From: Pollutiaquabacter sp046052345
Lineage (GTDB): Bacteria > Bacteroidota > Bacteroidia > AKYH767-A > 2013-40CM-41-45
Direction: 5' to 3'
NCBI GenBank assembly: GCA_046052345.1
Contig: JBJOMN010000007.1
Span: 186,001-250,000, forward strand
DNA length: 64,000 nucleotides
Below are positions 44,761 to 54,400 of this stretch, piece by piece; position 1 is the stretch's first letter, and every line of letters starts with the position of its first letter. A program made the position numbers and the translations under genes. The notes beneath the pieces are model-generated. The model was not told the DNA's origin, did no database searches, and saw nothing but the letters and a program-made list of their open reading frames with translations.

Positions 44761-45684
44761 ATGAACTTCACCCTTCATCAGCTGAGGATATTCCAGAAAG
44801 TGGCTTCCACGCTGAATATCACGAAGGCGGCCGAAGAGCTGTACCTGACACAGCCGGCAGTCTCCATTCAACTCAAACACTTCCAGGAGCAGTTCGATCT
44901 CCCGCTGCTGGAGACAGTCAATAAGAAGATCTATCTCACCGATTTCGGCCGGGAGATCGTCGCTGCTGCAGAGAGCCTGCTCGACGGAGCGAACGCCCTG
45001 CAGTACCGCATGCACGCGTTCGAGGGTCGCCTGGCCGGAAAGCTTAAGTTATCGGTCGTTTCGACCGGTAAGTATATCGCCCCGTACTTCCTGACTGATT
45101 TCATGAAGGAGAATCCCGGTGTCGAACTGGTCATGGATGTGACCAACAAATCCCGCGTAATAAGCAGTCTGGAGCAGAACGAGGTCGATTTCGCCTTGGT
45201 GAGCGTCTTGCCGGAGCAGCTAAGGATCGATAAGATCACGCTGATGCAGAACAAGCTGTTCCTCGTCGGCAACAGGGATCACGGCTACCGCAAGAAGGAA
45301 TATGACAAGAGGATCTTCGAGCAATTACCGCTCATTTACCGGGAGGCAGGATCAGGGACCCGGCATGTCATGGAAGGTTTCTTTCGTAAAAACAGACTTC
45401 CGTTGACAAAGAAAATGGAACTCACCAGTAACGAAGCGGTCAAGCAGGCTGTGATCGCCGGACTGGGCTTCTCGATCATGCCCCTGATCGGTATCCGCAA
45501 CGAACTGCAGAGCAGGCAACTGGAGATAATACCCGTGAAAGGGTTTCCCGTCACTTCTGTCTGGACACTGATCTGGTTGAAGGCGAAAAAGCTTTCTCCG
45601 GTTGCCGCTGCATACCTTCAGTTCCTGAAATCACAGAAGCAGTCCATCATCGAAGGTAAATTCGACTGGTACGAGAAGTACTGA
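44761..45684 (+). CDS. LysR family transcriptional regulator (CbbR/CmpR-like)
   Basis: A 307-residue activator. The winged helix-turn-helix is at residues 1-65: LHQLRIFQKVASTLNITKAAEELYLTQPAVSIQLKHFQ. The effector domain (from about 90) has the two-lobe pattern with VDFALVSVLPEQL and the conserved EAGSGTRHVMEGFFRKN. The subgroup resembles CbbR and CmpR, which control carbon fixation and bicarbonate uptake. It is divergent from icd, whose operon ends in sbtA, so it probably controls that operon. The effector is unknown; TCA or C1 metabolites are guesses. Confidence 0.92.
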   Translation: MNFTLHQLRIFQKVASTLNITKAAEELYLTQPAVSIQLKHFQEQFDLPLLETVNKKIYLTDFGREIVAAAESLLDGANALQYRMHAFEGRLAGKLKLSVVSTGKYIAPYFLTDFMKENPGVELVMDVTNKSRVISSLEQNEVDFALVSVLPEQLRIDKITLMQNKLFLVGNRDHGYRKKEYDKRIFEQLPLIYREAGSGTRHVMEGFFRKNRLPLTKKMELTSNEAVKQAVIAGLGFSIMPLIGIRNELQSRQLEIIPVKGFPVTSVWTLIWLKAKKLSPVAAAYLQFLKSQKQSIIEGKFDWYEKY

Positions 45685-45711
45685 GTCGGATCATCGCGCA
45701 TGGAATCACGT

Positions 45712-45747
45712 ATCGAGGCCGTTTGACGTTCCGATCGGCGCCTCGAT
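45712..45747 (+). terminator. Likely terminator of lysR
   Basis: Arms ATCGAGGC (45712-45719) and GCCTCGAT (45740-45747) are perfect and followed by CCCCTTTT. The 20-nt loop is long, so strength is uncertain. Confidence 0.5.
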
Positions 45748-45776
45748 CCCCTTTTCCGAATCAATTTTAAGAAACG

Positions 45777-45810
45777 ACAAAGCCGGCTCCGTTTCCGGCT
45801 CCGGCCTTGT
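45777..45810 (-). terminator. Likely terminator of the lipoprotein gene
   Basis: On the minus strand ACAAGGCCGG pairs with CCGGCTTTGT with one G-T pair, followed by CGTTTCTT. It lies 27 nt after the stop of the lipoprotein gene. Confidence 0.5.
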
Positions 45811-45837
45811 CTCCTTCAAAACCTGTCTCAGGTTCAA

Positions 45838-46368
45838 TCAGTCCTCACGGGCTCCCGTGTCCTTGTAATCGTTTCTGGTCGGAGTGAAATCGAGCGCATC
45901 GTGGATGTTCGTTTTCTCGCAGTTGCAGTCACCTTTGCTGTCCAAATCCCGGTTTTGTCCGAGAATTTCCTTTTTATCAAGCAGCTGGCCTTCATGAACG
46001 ATGTTATTTACCGTGCCGCTGAACACTGCCGTGCCGGTTTCCTTGACAGGTTCCGAGCGGCCGGTGCCGAGGAGCTGCACGGATCCCTCGTCAAGCACAG
46101 CCGTATGCAGGCGGCCGGTGCCGAAGAACAGATCCTGGTCGTTCCTGCGTACAGGCTCTTTGCTCTTGATGCTGCTCTCGTCGCGGATGATTCCTTCCTG
46201 ACGGATCCTTGCCTGATTGTCGTTTTCAGAGGTCTTTTCAGTTACGGAGCGTTCCGACTGTTGCAAAGGCTCAGCAAGCTCTTCCTTGGAGCAGGAGGTC
46301 AAACTGATTCCGATCATCGCAGTGAATGCTGCATTGCGGAGGAGGCGGAGGTGGATGGAGTTTTTCAT
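45838..46368 (-). CDS. Hypothetical lipoprotein
   Basis: A 176-residue protein with a lipoprotein signal peptide: MKNSIHLRLLRNAAFTAMIG followed by the lipobox ISLTSC. The mature part is hydrophilic, rich in Glu, Lys, Asp, Gly and Arg, with a GTGRLHTAVLDEG / LLGTGRSEPV half-repeat and a CNCEK motif. I do not recognise a family. The start was chosen for the signal peptide; the longer frame to 46440 is unlikely. Divergent from the endonuclease gene. Confidence 0.65.
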   Translation of the reverse strand: MKNSIHLRLLRNAAFTAMIGISLTSCSKEELAEPLQQSERSVTEKTSENDNQARIRQEGIIRDESSIKSKEPVRRNDQDLFFGTGRLHTAVLDEGSVQLLGTGRSEPVKETGTAVFSGTVNNIVHEGQLLDKKEILGQNRDLDSKGDCNCEKTNIHDALDFTPTRNDYKDTGARED

Positions 46369-46517
46369 GGGGTATGTTATTAGATTGTTTTGGTTGCGTT
46401 TCCTGATACAATGATACTCCCGCTTCGGTCCGACAGCCATTGCGATTGATCAGTCGGATTTCCTTGAAGGATAAGTGGCGGATTACCGTGACGGCCGGCA
46501 GGGGCCGAATCAATTCG

Positions 46518-46525
46518 TACCTTTA
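46518..46525 (+). promoter_or_regulatory. -7-like box of the endonuclease gene
   Basis: TACCTTTA, one base off TAnnTTTG, sits 7 nt before the ATG of the endonuclease gene. It shares the TACCTTT core of the lepA and trmB boxes. Confidence 0.4.
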
Positions 46526-46532
46526 CGGCACG

Positions 46533-48203
46533 ATGAAAATCCGTCAATATCCTTTTTACGCCCTGTTTTTGGTCTCTCTGACCTTCGTGCAACTGCTGAT
46601 CCAGCCTTCTTCCGCATGTGCCCAGGCACTTGTTCCGTCCCCGGCTCAACTGAACTTCGGTACCGTTTACGAAAACGCCCCCGACAGCATCCTGCTGACG
46701 CTGACAAATACGCTTAGCCGACCGGTCCAAGTCAGGTCCATGCGCTTTTATTCCACCTACGGCGCTCCCGCATTTTCAACTTCAGCCTCCTGGTTCACGG
46801 TTCCTGCCAACGGTTCTTCGACCGTCTGGATACGCTTCTCGCCACGGCATAACATCCTGCATAATTCGGAGCTCCTCATCTTTGATGACGGCCTCCGGGG
46901 CGTAACTCGTGTCGATCTTACCGGACAAGGCCGATATTCGAATTCCTATTACCCTTCAACGGAAAACCTTTCGGAGGAGCCGCTCAAGTCCGCCCTCCGT
47001 ACTTTGCTGGCCATCGGCTATGATACACTCGGCTATGTCGTGGCACGCGATTCCATGTTCATGCAGATTGACAACAAGGCCCGCAACGGCCAGGGAGCCA
47101 CACAGAATACGATCGAGAGCTGCTACACCGGTGCCTTGGCTGTGGGTTATACGGACCGCACGGATTGCCAGAACACCTTCAGCTTCAATACCGAGCACAC
47201 CTTTCCGCAGGGGTTCTTCGGGTCCCTCGAGCCGATGCGCTCCGACCTCCATCACCTGTACCCGTGCGATGACCTTTCCAACAATACCCGCGGCAACAAT
47301 CCGTTCGGTGTCGTCACCAATCCCACGTATAGCGATGGCGGCTCCCTTTCAGACGGTTCGTTCTTTGAACCACGCGATTATCAGAAAGGCCGTGCTTCGC
47401 GGTCGCTGCTCTATTTCGTGATCCGCTACCAGGATTACACCAACTTCGTGCGGCCGCAGGAATCCCTGCTCCGCAGCTGGCATGCCGCATTTCCTCCGGA
47501 TGCGACCGAGCGCCGCCGTAACGACGATATCTACTCCGACCAGCATAACCGTAATCCTTTTGTAGATTATCCGCAGTTCCTCGAGCGTATCCATGCCGTA
47601 GCCAACACTTCCATAGAGCCGGCGGATTCCTCCCTCGATTTTTCAGAAGATACGCTCGTATACGGTTTTGTTCCGCCCGGCAATACGGCCGTCTATCAAT
47701 ATGTCATCGCCAACGACGGCAACCGTCCGGTCGGTCTCTCCAATTTCTCGCTTTCCATCCCGTCTGTTTTCAGTTTCGCTTCCGGCGGTAACGGCGTTTC
47801 CCTGCAGCCCGGCGACGCCGCCGTCGTGCAGATTTCCGCCACCCCTTCGGGCAGCGGTTCTGTCGCGGCATTTCTTTCTTATTCCACCACGCTTCCCGGC
47901 AGTCCGTCCGTTTCCGTACCCATCTACCTGAACGACTCCCTGCTCAATACCGTCACGGATCCCCCTTCGGCTTCTTTCGAGGTGTTTCCTAATCCTACCG
48001 GAGATCGTCTTTTCATCCGTACGGATCTGAAAGCTTCTTTCAGCCTGGTTTTGACGGACATCACCGGCCGCATCCTGGCGGTATTACATGATGCCAATCC
48101 CGTTTCCGTCTCCTTGGATCTTTCTTTACTCCCCGCCGGCACTTATCTGTTGACCGCTTCCTCCGGAAACAGCCTCTTCCGCCGGACCGTGTTGAAACAG
48201 TAA
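46533..48203 (+). CDS. Secreted endonuclease I family nuclease with T9SS type A sorting domain
   Basis: A 556-residue exported nuclease. It has a signal peptide (hydrophobic stretch to about residue 31, SSACAQ), then an ASH-like Ig domain (PSPAQLNFGTVYENA). The endonuclease I domain occupies about residues 140-370 with the active-site region NTEHTFPQGFFGS (about 219) and MRSDLHHLYPCDD (about 235), then RGNNPFG. A second ASH-like domain (LDFSEDTLVYGFVPPGN) follows. The C-terminal 75 residues (FEVFPNPTGDRLFI to RRTVLKQ) are a type A sorting signal. It probably degrades extracellular DNA for nutrients or biofilm control. The start at MKIRQYPFY, behind a TACCTTTA box, is preferred over 46440. Confidence 0.88.
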   Translation: MKIRQYPFYALFLVSLTFVQLLIQPSSACAQALVPSPAQLNFGTVYENAPDSILLTLTNTLSRPVQVRSMRFYSTYGAPAFSTSASWFTVPANGSSTVWIRFSPRHNILHNSELLIFDDGLRGVTRVDLTGQGRYSNSYYPSTENLSEEPLKSALRTLLAIGYDTLGYVVARDSMFMQIDNKARNGQGATQNTIESCYTGALAVGYTDRTDCQNTFSFNTEHTFPQGFFGSLEPMRSDLHHLYPCDDLSNNTRGNNPFGVVTNPTYSDGGSLSDGSFFEPRDYQKGRASRSLLYFVIRYQDYTNFVRPQESLLRSWHAAFPPDATERRRNDDIYSDQHNRNPFVDYPQFLERIHAVANTSIEPADSSLDFSEDTLVYGFVPPGNTAVYQYVIANDGNRPVGLSNFSLSIPSVFSFASGGNGVSLQPGDAAVVQISATPSGSGSVAAFLSYSTTLPGSPSVSVPIYLNDSLLNTVTDPPSASFEVFPNPTGDRLFIRTDLKASFSLVLTDITGRILAVLHDANPVSVSLDLSLLPAGTYLLTASSGNSLFRRTVLKQ

Positions 48204-48287
48204 GTTTTTCCGTTACAGCGTTTTCCGAATTCCGTCCGCCGAACGGTCGGATATGTCTTTTCTTTTTTCACGGATAAAGGCTATAAT

Positions 48288-48322
48288 ACAATCAATCAAA
48301 AAGATCGCTTGACAATCAAGCG
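48288..48322. promoter_or_regulatory. Candidate operator region upstream of dnaE
   Basis: CGCTTGA (48306-48312) and TCAAGCG (48316-48322) form a perfect dyad with a 3-nt centre, 66 nt before the dnaE ATG. The sequence ACAATCAA occurs at 48288-48295 and again at 48312-48319 (24 nt apart), and also at 39899-39906 between the S24 gene and dinB. Confidence 0.4.
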
Positions 48323-48387
48323 GTGATTCGTTGTGCTTGCAGTTGCCCGATGTCCGGGACGCTGTAACCGCCCACCCTCCGTCCGAA

Positions 48388-51351
48388 ATGCTCCTCAACT
48401 GCCACACCCGGTTCAGTTTCCGCTACGGCATGCTTTCCGTAGAGGAGCTCCTTGTCGCCGCACAGCGCAGCGGATTCGGAAAGATGGTGCTGACGGACAT
48501 CAACAATACTTCCGGGGTGCTCGACTTCGTACGCATGGCTCCCGGTTACGGTATCGATCCGGTGGTCGGTATCGAGTTCCGCTGCGGCTCGCGCCTGCAC
48601 TATACCGGTATCGCACATAACAACGAGGGCTTCCACGAGCTCAATACATTCCTCACACATGCATTACGGCACGGTACGTCCGTGCCGCCCGAACTCCCGG
48701 ACGTACCCCCGAGTTCGGTGAACGTGAGCTGGATCGTTCCGTTCGACGAGGCAGCTATCGCCCGGGCATTGTCCGGAGTCAGGCTGAACGACCGACGTCC
48801 GCTCCCGTTCTTCATCGGTGTACGTCCCGACCAACTGCCGCGACTGCGGTTGTCGTCATGGGCAAGACACGCGGACCGTCTCGTGGCCTGGTGGCCGGTC
48901 ACGTTCCGTGAGCCTTCGGACCGGGAGGTGCACCGTATCCTGCGCGCAGTCGACCGTAACGTGCTGCTGAGCCGTATCGAAGAACACGAGCTGGCAGCGT
49001 GGTACGAGGTGATGCCGACGCCCGCCCGGCTGGCCCATGCTTTCCGTGACGCCCCGCAACTCCTACAGCGGGCGGAAGAGTTGCTGTCCGCTGCCGGCAT
49101 CGCCTTCGATTTCCGGGAGAGCAAGAACAAGCAGACCTTTTCCGGCAGCAAGGCCCTGGACCGCGAGCTGCTTCGTAAGGAGACCTTCAAGGGGCTCGCG
49201 GAACGTTACGGCAGCGGGAACACTTCCGTGCAGGAACGGGTGGAGAAGGAGCTCGCGATGATCGCCGAGCTGGGTTTCGCCCCGTACTTCCTGATCAACT
49301 GGGACATCATCCGCTACGCCCGTCATCGCGGCTTCTTCCATGTCGGCCGGGGAAGCGGTGCCAACAGCATCGTGGCGTACTGCCTTCGCATCACCGATGT
49401 GGATCCGGTGGATCTCGACCTGTATTTCGAACGCTTCATCAATCCTTTCCGTACCAGTCCGCCGGACTTCGACATCGATTTCTCCTGGAAGGACCGTGAC
49501 GATGTGATCGCCTATATCTTCCAACGTCACGGCCGGGAGCATGTCGCGCTTCTGGCCACCTATTCCACGTTCCGGTACAATGCCGCAGTGCGTGAACTGG
49601 GTAAGGTGTTCGGACTGCCCAAGGCCGAGATCGACGCGATGGCGGAGCGCCGTTCCACGCGCGCCATCGACGATTCCGTGAAACGGAGGATCCACGATAC
49701 GGCGATGCGCATCATGGATTTCCCGAGCCATCTGAGCATCCATGCCGGAGGCATACTCATTTCGGAACGGCCGGTCACGTGGTACACTGCCACGCAATTG
49801 CCGCCCAAGGGTTTTCCGACCACGCAGTTCAGCATGCTGGAGGCGGAGGATATCGGCCTGTACAAATACGACATCCTCAGCCAGCGCGGACTTGGACATA
49901 TCCGCGATACGGTCGAGCTGGTGAAACGGAACCGGGATGTCGATATCGACATCCATGACATCGCGGCATTCAAGCAGGACCCGGAAGTGAAGAGGCTCAT
50001 ACGCGAAGGGCGCTGCATGGGGTGTTTCTATGTGGAGTCGCCGGCCATGCGCATGCTGCTGAAGAAGCTGCGTGTGGACACCTACATACAACTCGTCGCC
50101 GCCAGCTCCATCATCCGACCCGGTGTCGCCAAATCGGGCATGATGCGCGAATACATTTTGCGCACCCACGACTCTTCCCGCCGGACGTACATCCATCCCG
50201 TGATGAAGGAGCTGATGGAGGAGACCTACGGCATCATGGTCTTTCAGGAGGATGTGATCAAGGTCGCACACCACTTCGCAGGACTCACCCTTTCGGAAGC
50301 CGACGTGTTGCGGCGCGGCATGTCGGGGAAGTTCCGCTCCCGCGACGAGTTCGCCCGTATCCGCGACCGGTTCTTTTCCAACTGCCGCGAACGCGGCTAC
50401 GCGGAGGACGTGACGGCGGAGGTGTGGCGGCAGATCGAGAGCTTCGCCGGCTACTCCTTTTCAAAAGGCCATTCCGCTTCGTACGCAGTGGAAAGCTACC
50501 AGAGCCTCTACCTGAAGGCGCACCATCCGCTGGAATTCATGGTCGGGGTGATCAATAATTTCGGCGGATTCTACCGGACGGAGTTCTATGTGCACGAAGC
50601 CAGGATGGCCGGTGCCACGGTCCATGCTCCCTGCGTGAACCGTAGCCGCTACCTGACCGACTTGCAGGGGTCGGACCTCTATCTGGGATTCATCCATCTT
50701 GCCGGACTGGAGCAGCGGACCGCCGAGGCGTTCCTCGAGGAGCGGGAGAGAAGCGGGCTTTTCACGGGCTTGCAGGATTTCATGCACCGCGTTGCCGTAC
50801 ACATCGACCAGCTCCGGATCCTGATAAGGATCGGTGCGTTCCGCTTCACCGGACGTACACGTCAGCAGTTGCTGTGGGACTTGCACACGGTACTCGGGGA
50901 AGAGAAGAAGACCGTGGTCCGTCACGAGTTATTTCCGGTCGAAGCGGAGTCGTATGCACTGCCGGAGCTTCATCACGATCCGTATGACGATGCCATCGAT
51001 GAAATCGAGTTGCTGGGATTTCCGCTCTGCTCACCCTTCGAACTGTTGAAGGAGCCGTTTGGAGCTGCTCCGCTCGCGGCCGATCTGCCCCGTCATATCG
51101 GCCGTTCGGTCACCATCGTCGGATACATGGTGACATACAAGTACACGTCGACGGTGAAGCGGGACACGATGGTGTTCGGGACGTTCCTCGACAGGGATGG
51201 ACGTTTTTTCGATACGACGCATTTCCCGGGGACCTTGCAGCGTTTTCCGCTGCGCGGACGGGGGTGTTACCGCATCACCGGACGAGTCGACGAAGAGTTC
51301 GGATGCTGCAGCATCGTCGTGGAATCGCTGGAAAAGCTTGCGATGCGGTGA
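48388..51351 (+). CDS. Short error-prone-type DNA polymerase III alpha (DnaE)
   Basis: A C-family polymerase of 987 residues, about 150-200 shorter than a replicative DnaE. The N-terminal PHP domain is degenerate: CHTRFSFRYG replaces the usual HSxYSxxDG, and TDINN (about residues 35-39) replaces TDHGN, losing a metal histidine. The polymerase palm has GRGSGANSIVAYCLRITDVDP and the catalytic aspartates in PDFDIDFSW (about 360). YGIMVFQEDVIKVAHHFAGL and ADVLRRGMSGKFRSRDEF follow, and an OB fold (VTIVGYMVTYKYTSTVKRDTM) ends the protein. Such short DnaE proteins work with Y-family polymerases in damage mutagenesis. Start is the ATG of MLLNCHTRF. Confidence 0.9.
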   Translation: MLLNCHTRFSFRYGMLSVEELLVAAQRSGFGKMVLTDINNTSGVLDFVRMAPGYGIDPVVGIEFRCGSRLHYTGIAHNNEGFHELNTFLTHALRHGTSVPPELPDVPPSSVNVSWIVPFDEAAIARALSGVRLNDRRPLPFFIGVRPDQLPRLRLSSWARHADRLVAWWPVTFREPSDREVHRILRAVDRNVLLSRIEEHELAAWYEVMPTPARLAHAFRDAPQLLQRAEELLSAAGIAFDFRESKNKQTFSGSKALDRELLRKETFKGLAERYGSGNTSVQERVEKELAMIAELGFAPYFLINWDIIRYARHRGFFHVGRGSGANSIVAYCLRITDVDPVDLDLYFERFINPFRTSPPDFDIDFSWKDRDDVIAYIFQRHGREHVALLATYSTFRYNAAVRELGKVFGLPKAEIDAMAERRSTRAIDDSVKRRIHDTAMRIMDFPSHLSIHAGGILISERPVTWYTATQLPPKGFPTTQFSMLEAEDIGLYKYDILSQRGLGHIRDTVELVKRNRDVDIDIHDIAAFKQDPEVKRLIREGRCMGCFYVESPAMRMLLKKLRVDTYIQLVAASSIIRPGVAKSGMMREYILRTHDSSRRTYIHPVMKELMEETYGIMVFQEDVIKVAHHFAGLTLSEADVLRRGMSGKFRSRDEFARIRDRFFSNCRERGYAEDVTAEVWRQIESFAGYSFSKGHSASYAVESYQSLYLKAHHPLEFMVGVINNFGGFYRTEFYVHEARMAGATVHAPCVNRSRYLTDLQGSDLYLGFIHLAGLEQRTAEAFLEERERSGLFTGLQDFMHRVAVHIDQLRILIRIGAFRFTGRTRQQLLWDLHTVLGEEKKTVVRHELFPVEAESYALPELHHDPYDDAIDEIELLGFPLCSPFELLKEPFGAAPLAADLPRHIGRSVTIVGYMVTYKYTSTVKRDTMVFGTFLDRDGRFFDTTHFPGTLQRFPLRGRGCYRITGRVDEEFGCCSIVVESLEKLAMR

Positions 51352-51468
51352 GAAAAAGACCAGTTCAAGGCGAATTTACCCCCTCGGCCCGGGCATCTGC
51401 CATATAAGCTTTGAAAACATCAAAAAAAGTGTTATATTATTGATTGTTAAGTTTTAAATATCAAAAAA

Positions 51469-54400
51469 TTGACCTCCAACGGGGTGAGAGCGCTATTCGT
51501 AGTGTGTTTGCTGCTTTTATCGGCGGCCTCGACCCTCTTTGCCGATACGCCGGAGAAGTTAACACTGGAACAAGAGTTGCGACGCGGAGGAATGACGGAG
51601 GCCGCCATCACCACGTTCCTTCTGCAACGCGAAGAGCTGCTGCGAACCGGCAGGACCGTCCAGACCGTGAGCGGACATAGGACCACCGCCGACCGGCAGT
51701 CCTCGATTTGCGGAACATGTTCTGAGTTAGGGGTGGAAAACGGTTGGAGTTTCTGGGATTCGGAAGAAGGGGAGAATGTGTCCGGCTTTGGACTACAATT
51801 TTCGGGTTCGTCGTCACCATCCCCTCCGAGGTTTGCAATCACCGGCGGCAACGGAATTGATACTTACACGCCGGGACTCATTCCCGGTGATCCGCCTATC
51901 CCCGTAGTAGCGCCCGCAGGTTTCGGTTTGCATTCCATCCGATTAGGTGAGCTGTCGAACGATGGAATCGGAGGAGGTTGCAATGCGATCTGGCAAAGTT
52001 CCAACCAGGTTGCGGCCGGGTGTGCCGAAAGGCTGACCTATTGCTTCAATGTGGGCTTGCTGGATACCAATTTCATCTATGCCTACGCGTTCGTCATGGA
52101 GAATCCCGGGAATTCACATAGCAACGCTGAGATGCCGTATGTCGAGTTCATGATGCTGGATGCTGCAGGAGACACCATACCCTGTTCCTACAAGAAATAC
52201 ATCGCCAACGAAAACTTCCCCGGTCAGTATATCTGCAACCAAGCCCGACCGAATGTGGCATGGGACCCTCCCATCTACAAGCCGTGGTCCGTCGAAGGAG
52301 TGAACTTGTCCGGTTACATCGGGCAGACGGTCACCGTCGTCATCACCAACGCGGACTGCCGCCTGGGCGGCCACTTCGCGCATTCGTACTGGGATTTCGC
52401 CTGCGGATCGACAGCGGCCGTTTACATGCCAACCTGTTATGTGAATGCCCCGGACACGTTCGTCGCCCCGCAACCTCCGGACAATGCCACCAGCTACTCC
52501 TACCTGTGGTTCAGGAATCACGATGTCGTTCCATTCGACAGTGTCCGCACCACCATAGCGTATTCCCAGCCGGGAGACACCTTCGTCGTGAAGATCACGA
52601 CACCCTCGGGGTGTTCCTGGTATTCCCGCTACGTGCCGCAGCATTATCAAATCAATGCTGCCTTCGAAGTTTCTGTCGGCTGCGATTACGCCCTCTTCAT
52701 TGATTCCAGTAATACCACTTCCGGTAATTACCCGGCCACCTCCTGGTCGTGGAGTTTTCCGGGCGGAACGCCGGGAACCTACAATCAGCAGCAGCCTCCG
52801 GCCGTAACCTTCACGCCGGGCGACCATACGGTCACGTTGATCGCAGGTACGTCGTCGCCGGGTTGCTCGGACACTGTTACGCAAGTAGTCCGGGTTCCTC
52901 TGTCTCCCATAGCGGCATTCACCGCACCTACTGTTTGTGTGGGGTCGCCGGTATCGTTCGTCAACCTCTCCGATTCGTTGAGCGCAGATTCCATCGCTAC
53001 CTATTCCTGGAGTTTTCCGGGGGGGCAGCCTTCTGCTTCCCTCTCTAACTCTCCCTCCGTGACCTATCCGGCTCCGGGCTCGTGGCCGATATCGCTTACT
53101 GTGACAACATCCGACGGATGCGTGGACTCCGTGCAGCAGAACGTCAACGTCAACCCCGATCCGTTTGCCGTCGCTGCTGCACCTTCGGTCTGTTTCGGTA
53201 TTCCGGTACAGACCGTCAATTCCTCCTACGCGCTACCGGCCGGCAGTGCATTGCAGTTCGACTGGACCTTTCCGGGAGGCACGCCCAATGTGTCCTCCTC
53301 ACCGGCACCGGTGGTGAACTACCCTGCGCCCGGCGATTATTCTGCGACACTTGTCGCCACGACTTCCGGAGGATGTTCGGATTCTGTCGTGCTGCCGATC
53401 AAGATTCTTCCGCTTCCGGAGGTCGGTTTCACGTCGAATCCTCTGTGCGAAGGAGCCACGACCGTATTTTCCAACCTGTCAAACGTTCCGTCAGGATCCG
53501 CCATTTCGACGTATGAATGGTCCTTCCCCGGAGGTAGTCCTTCTGTTTCTTATGCGGTATCTCCTTCGGTCAGTTATCCCGCTGCGGGCACTTTTGATGC
53601 AACCCTGATCGCCGTCACGGACGACGGATGCAGTGACTCGCTGATACAACCTGTTACGGTCCACAGTCTTCCCTTACCCGCCTTTTCCAACGGCGATTCA
53701 GCATGTGCTCCCCTTTGCCTGCGCTTCTATGATTTTTCCACGAACGCAGACGGAGCCATATCCTCTTGGAACTGGAATTTTCCCGGCAGTACGACGGCTG
53801 TAATATCGGGCGCCGGTCCAGCACAGGTCTGCTATGACCAACCCGGTATCTATGGCGGTTCGTTGGAAGTGGTTACCGCCGACGGGTGCCGTGCTCGGGT
53901 ATCGGTTGAACGGTTGGTGAGGGTTTATGCGAATCCGGTAGCAGACTATTCTGTCACAAATCCCGAATTCGACACACGGAATCCGTCCGTAGGGTTCAGG
54001 GACCGGTCGTCTGCGGATGCCGTAATGTGGGAATGGAGTTTCGGCGACGGCACACCGTCGGTTTTCTCCGGGCCTGAAACGACACATTCCTATGCAGCGG
54101 CTATTCCGGACAATGACTTCTATACGTTCCTGACCTCGTTAGTTGTGACCAATGTTCACGGGTGTATGGATACCATTACGAGACCTGTCGATGCCCGCCC
54201 GCTGTTCAGTTTCTATATCCCCAATGCCTTCACGCCCAACGGAGATAATGAGAACTCCACCTTCTACGGGAAGGGTATGGGTATCCGGGAGTATGAACTC
54301 CTGGTCTTTGACCGCTGGGGCCTGGAGGTATACCGGTGCCGGGAGTCAGGATCGAATGTCCCTTGGGACCGGACCGATCAGGAGGGAATGTCGTCGTCCT

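Noticed and set aside
49063..50274. 403-codon minus-strand open frame
   Set aside because: Antisense to dnaE, whose motifs in this stretch are unmistakable.
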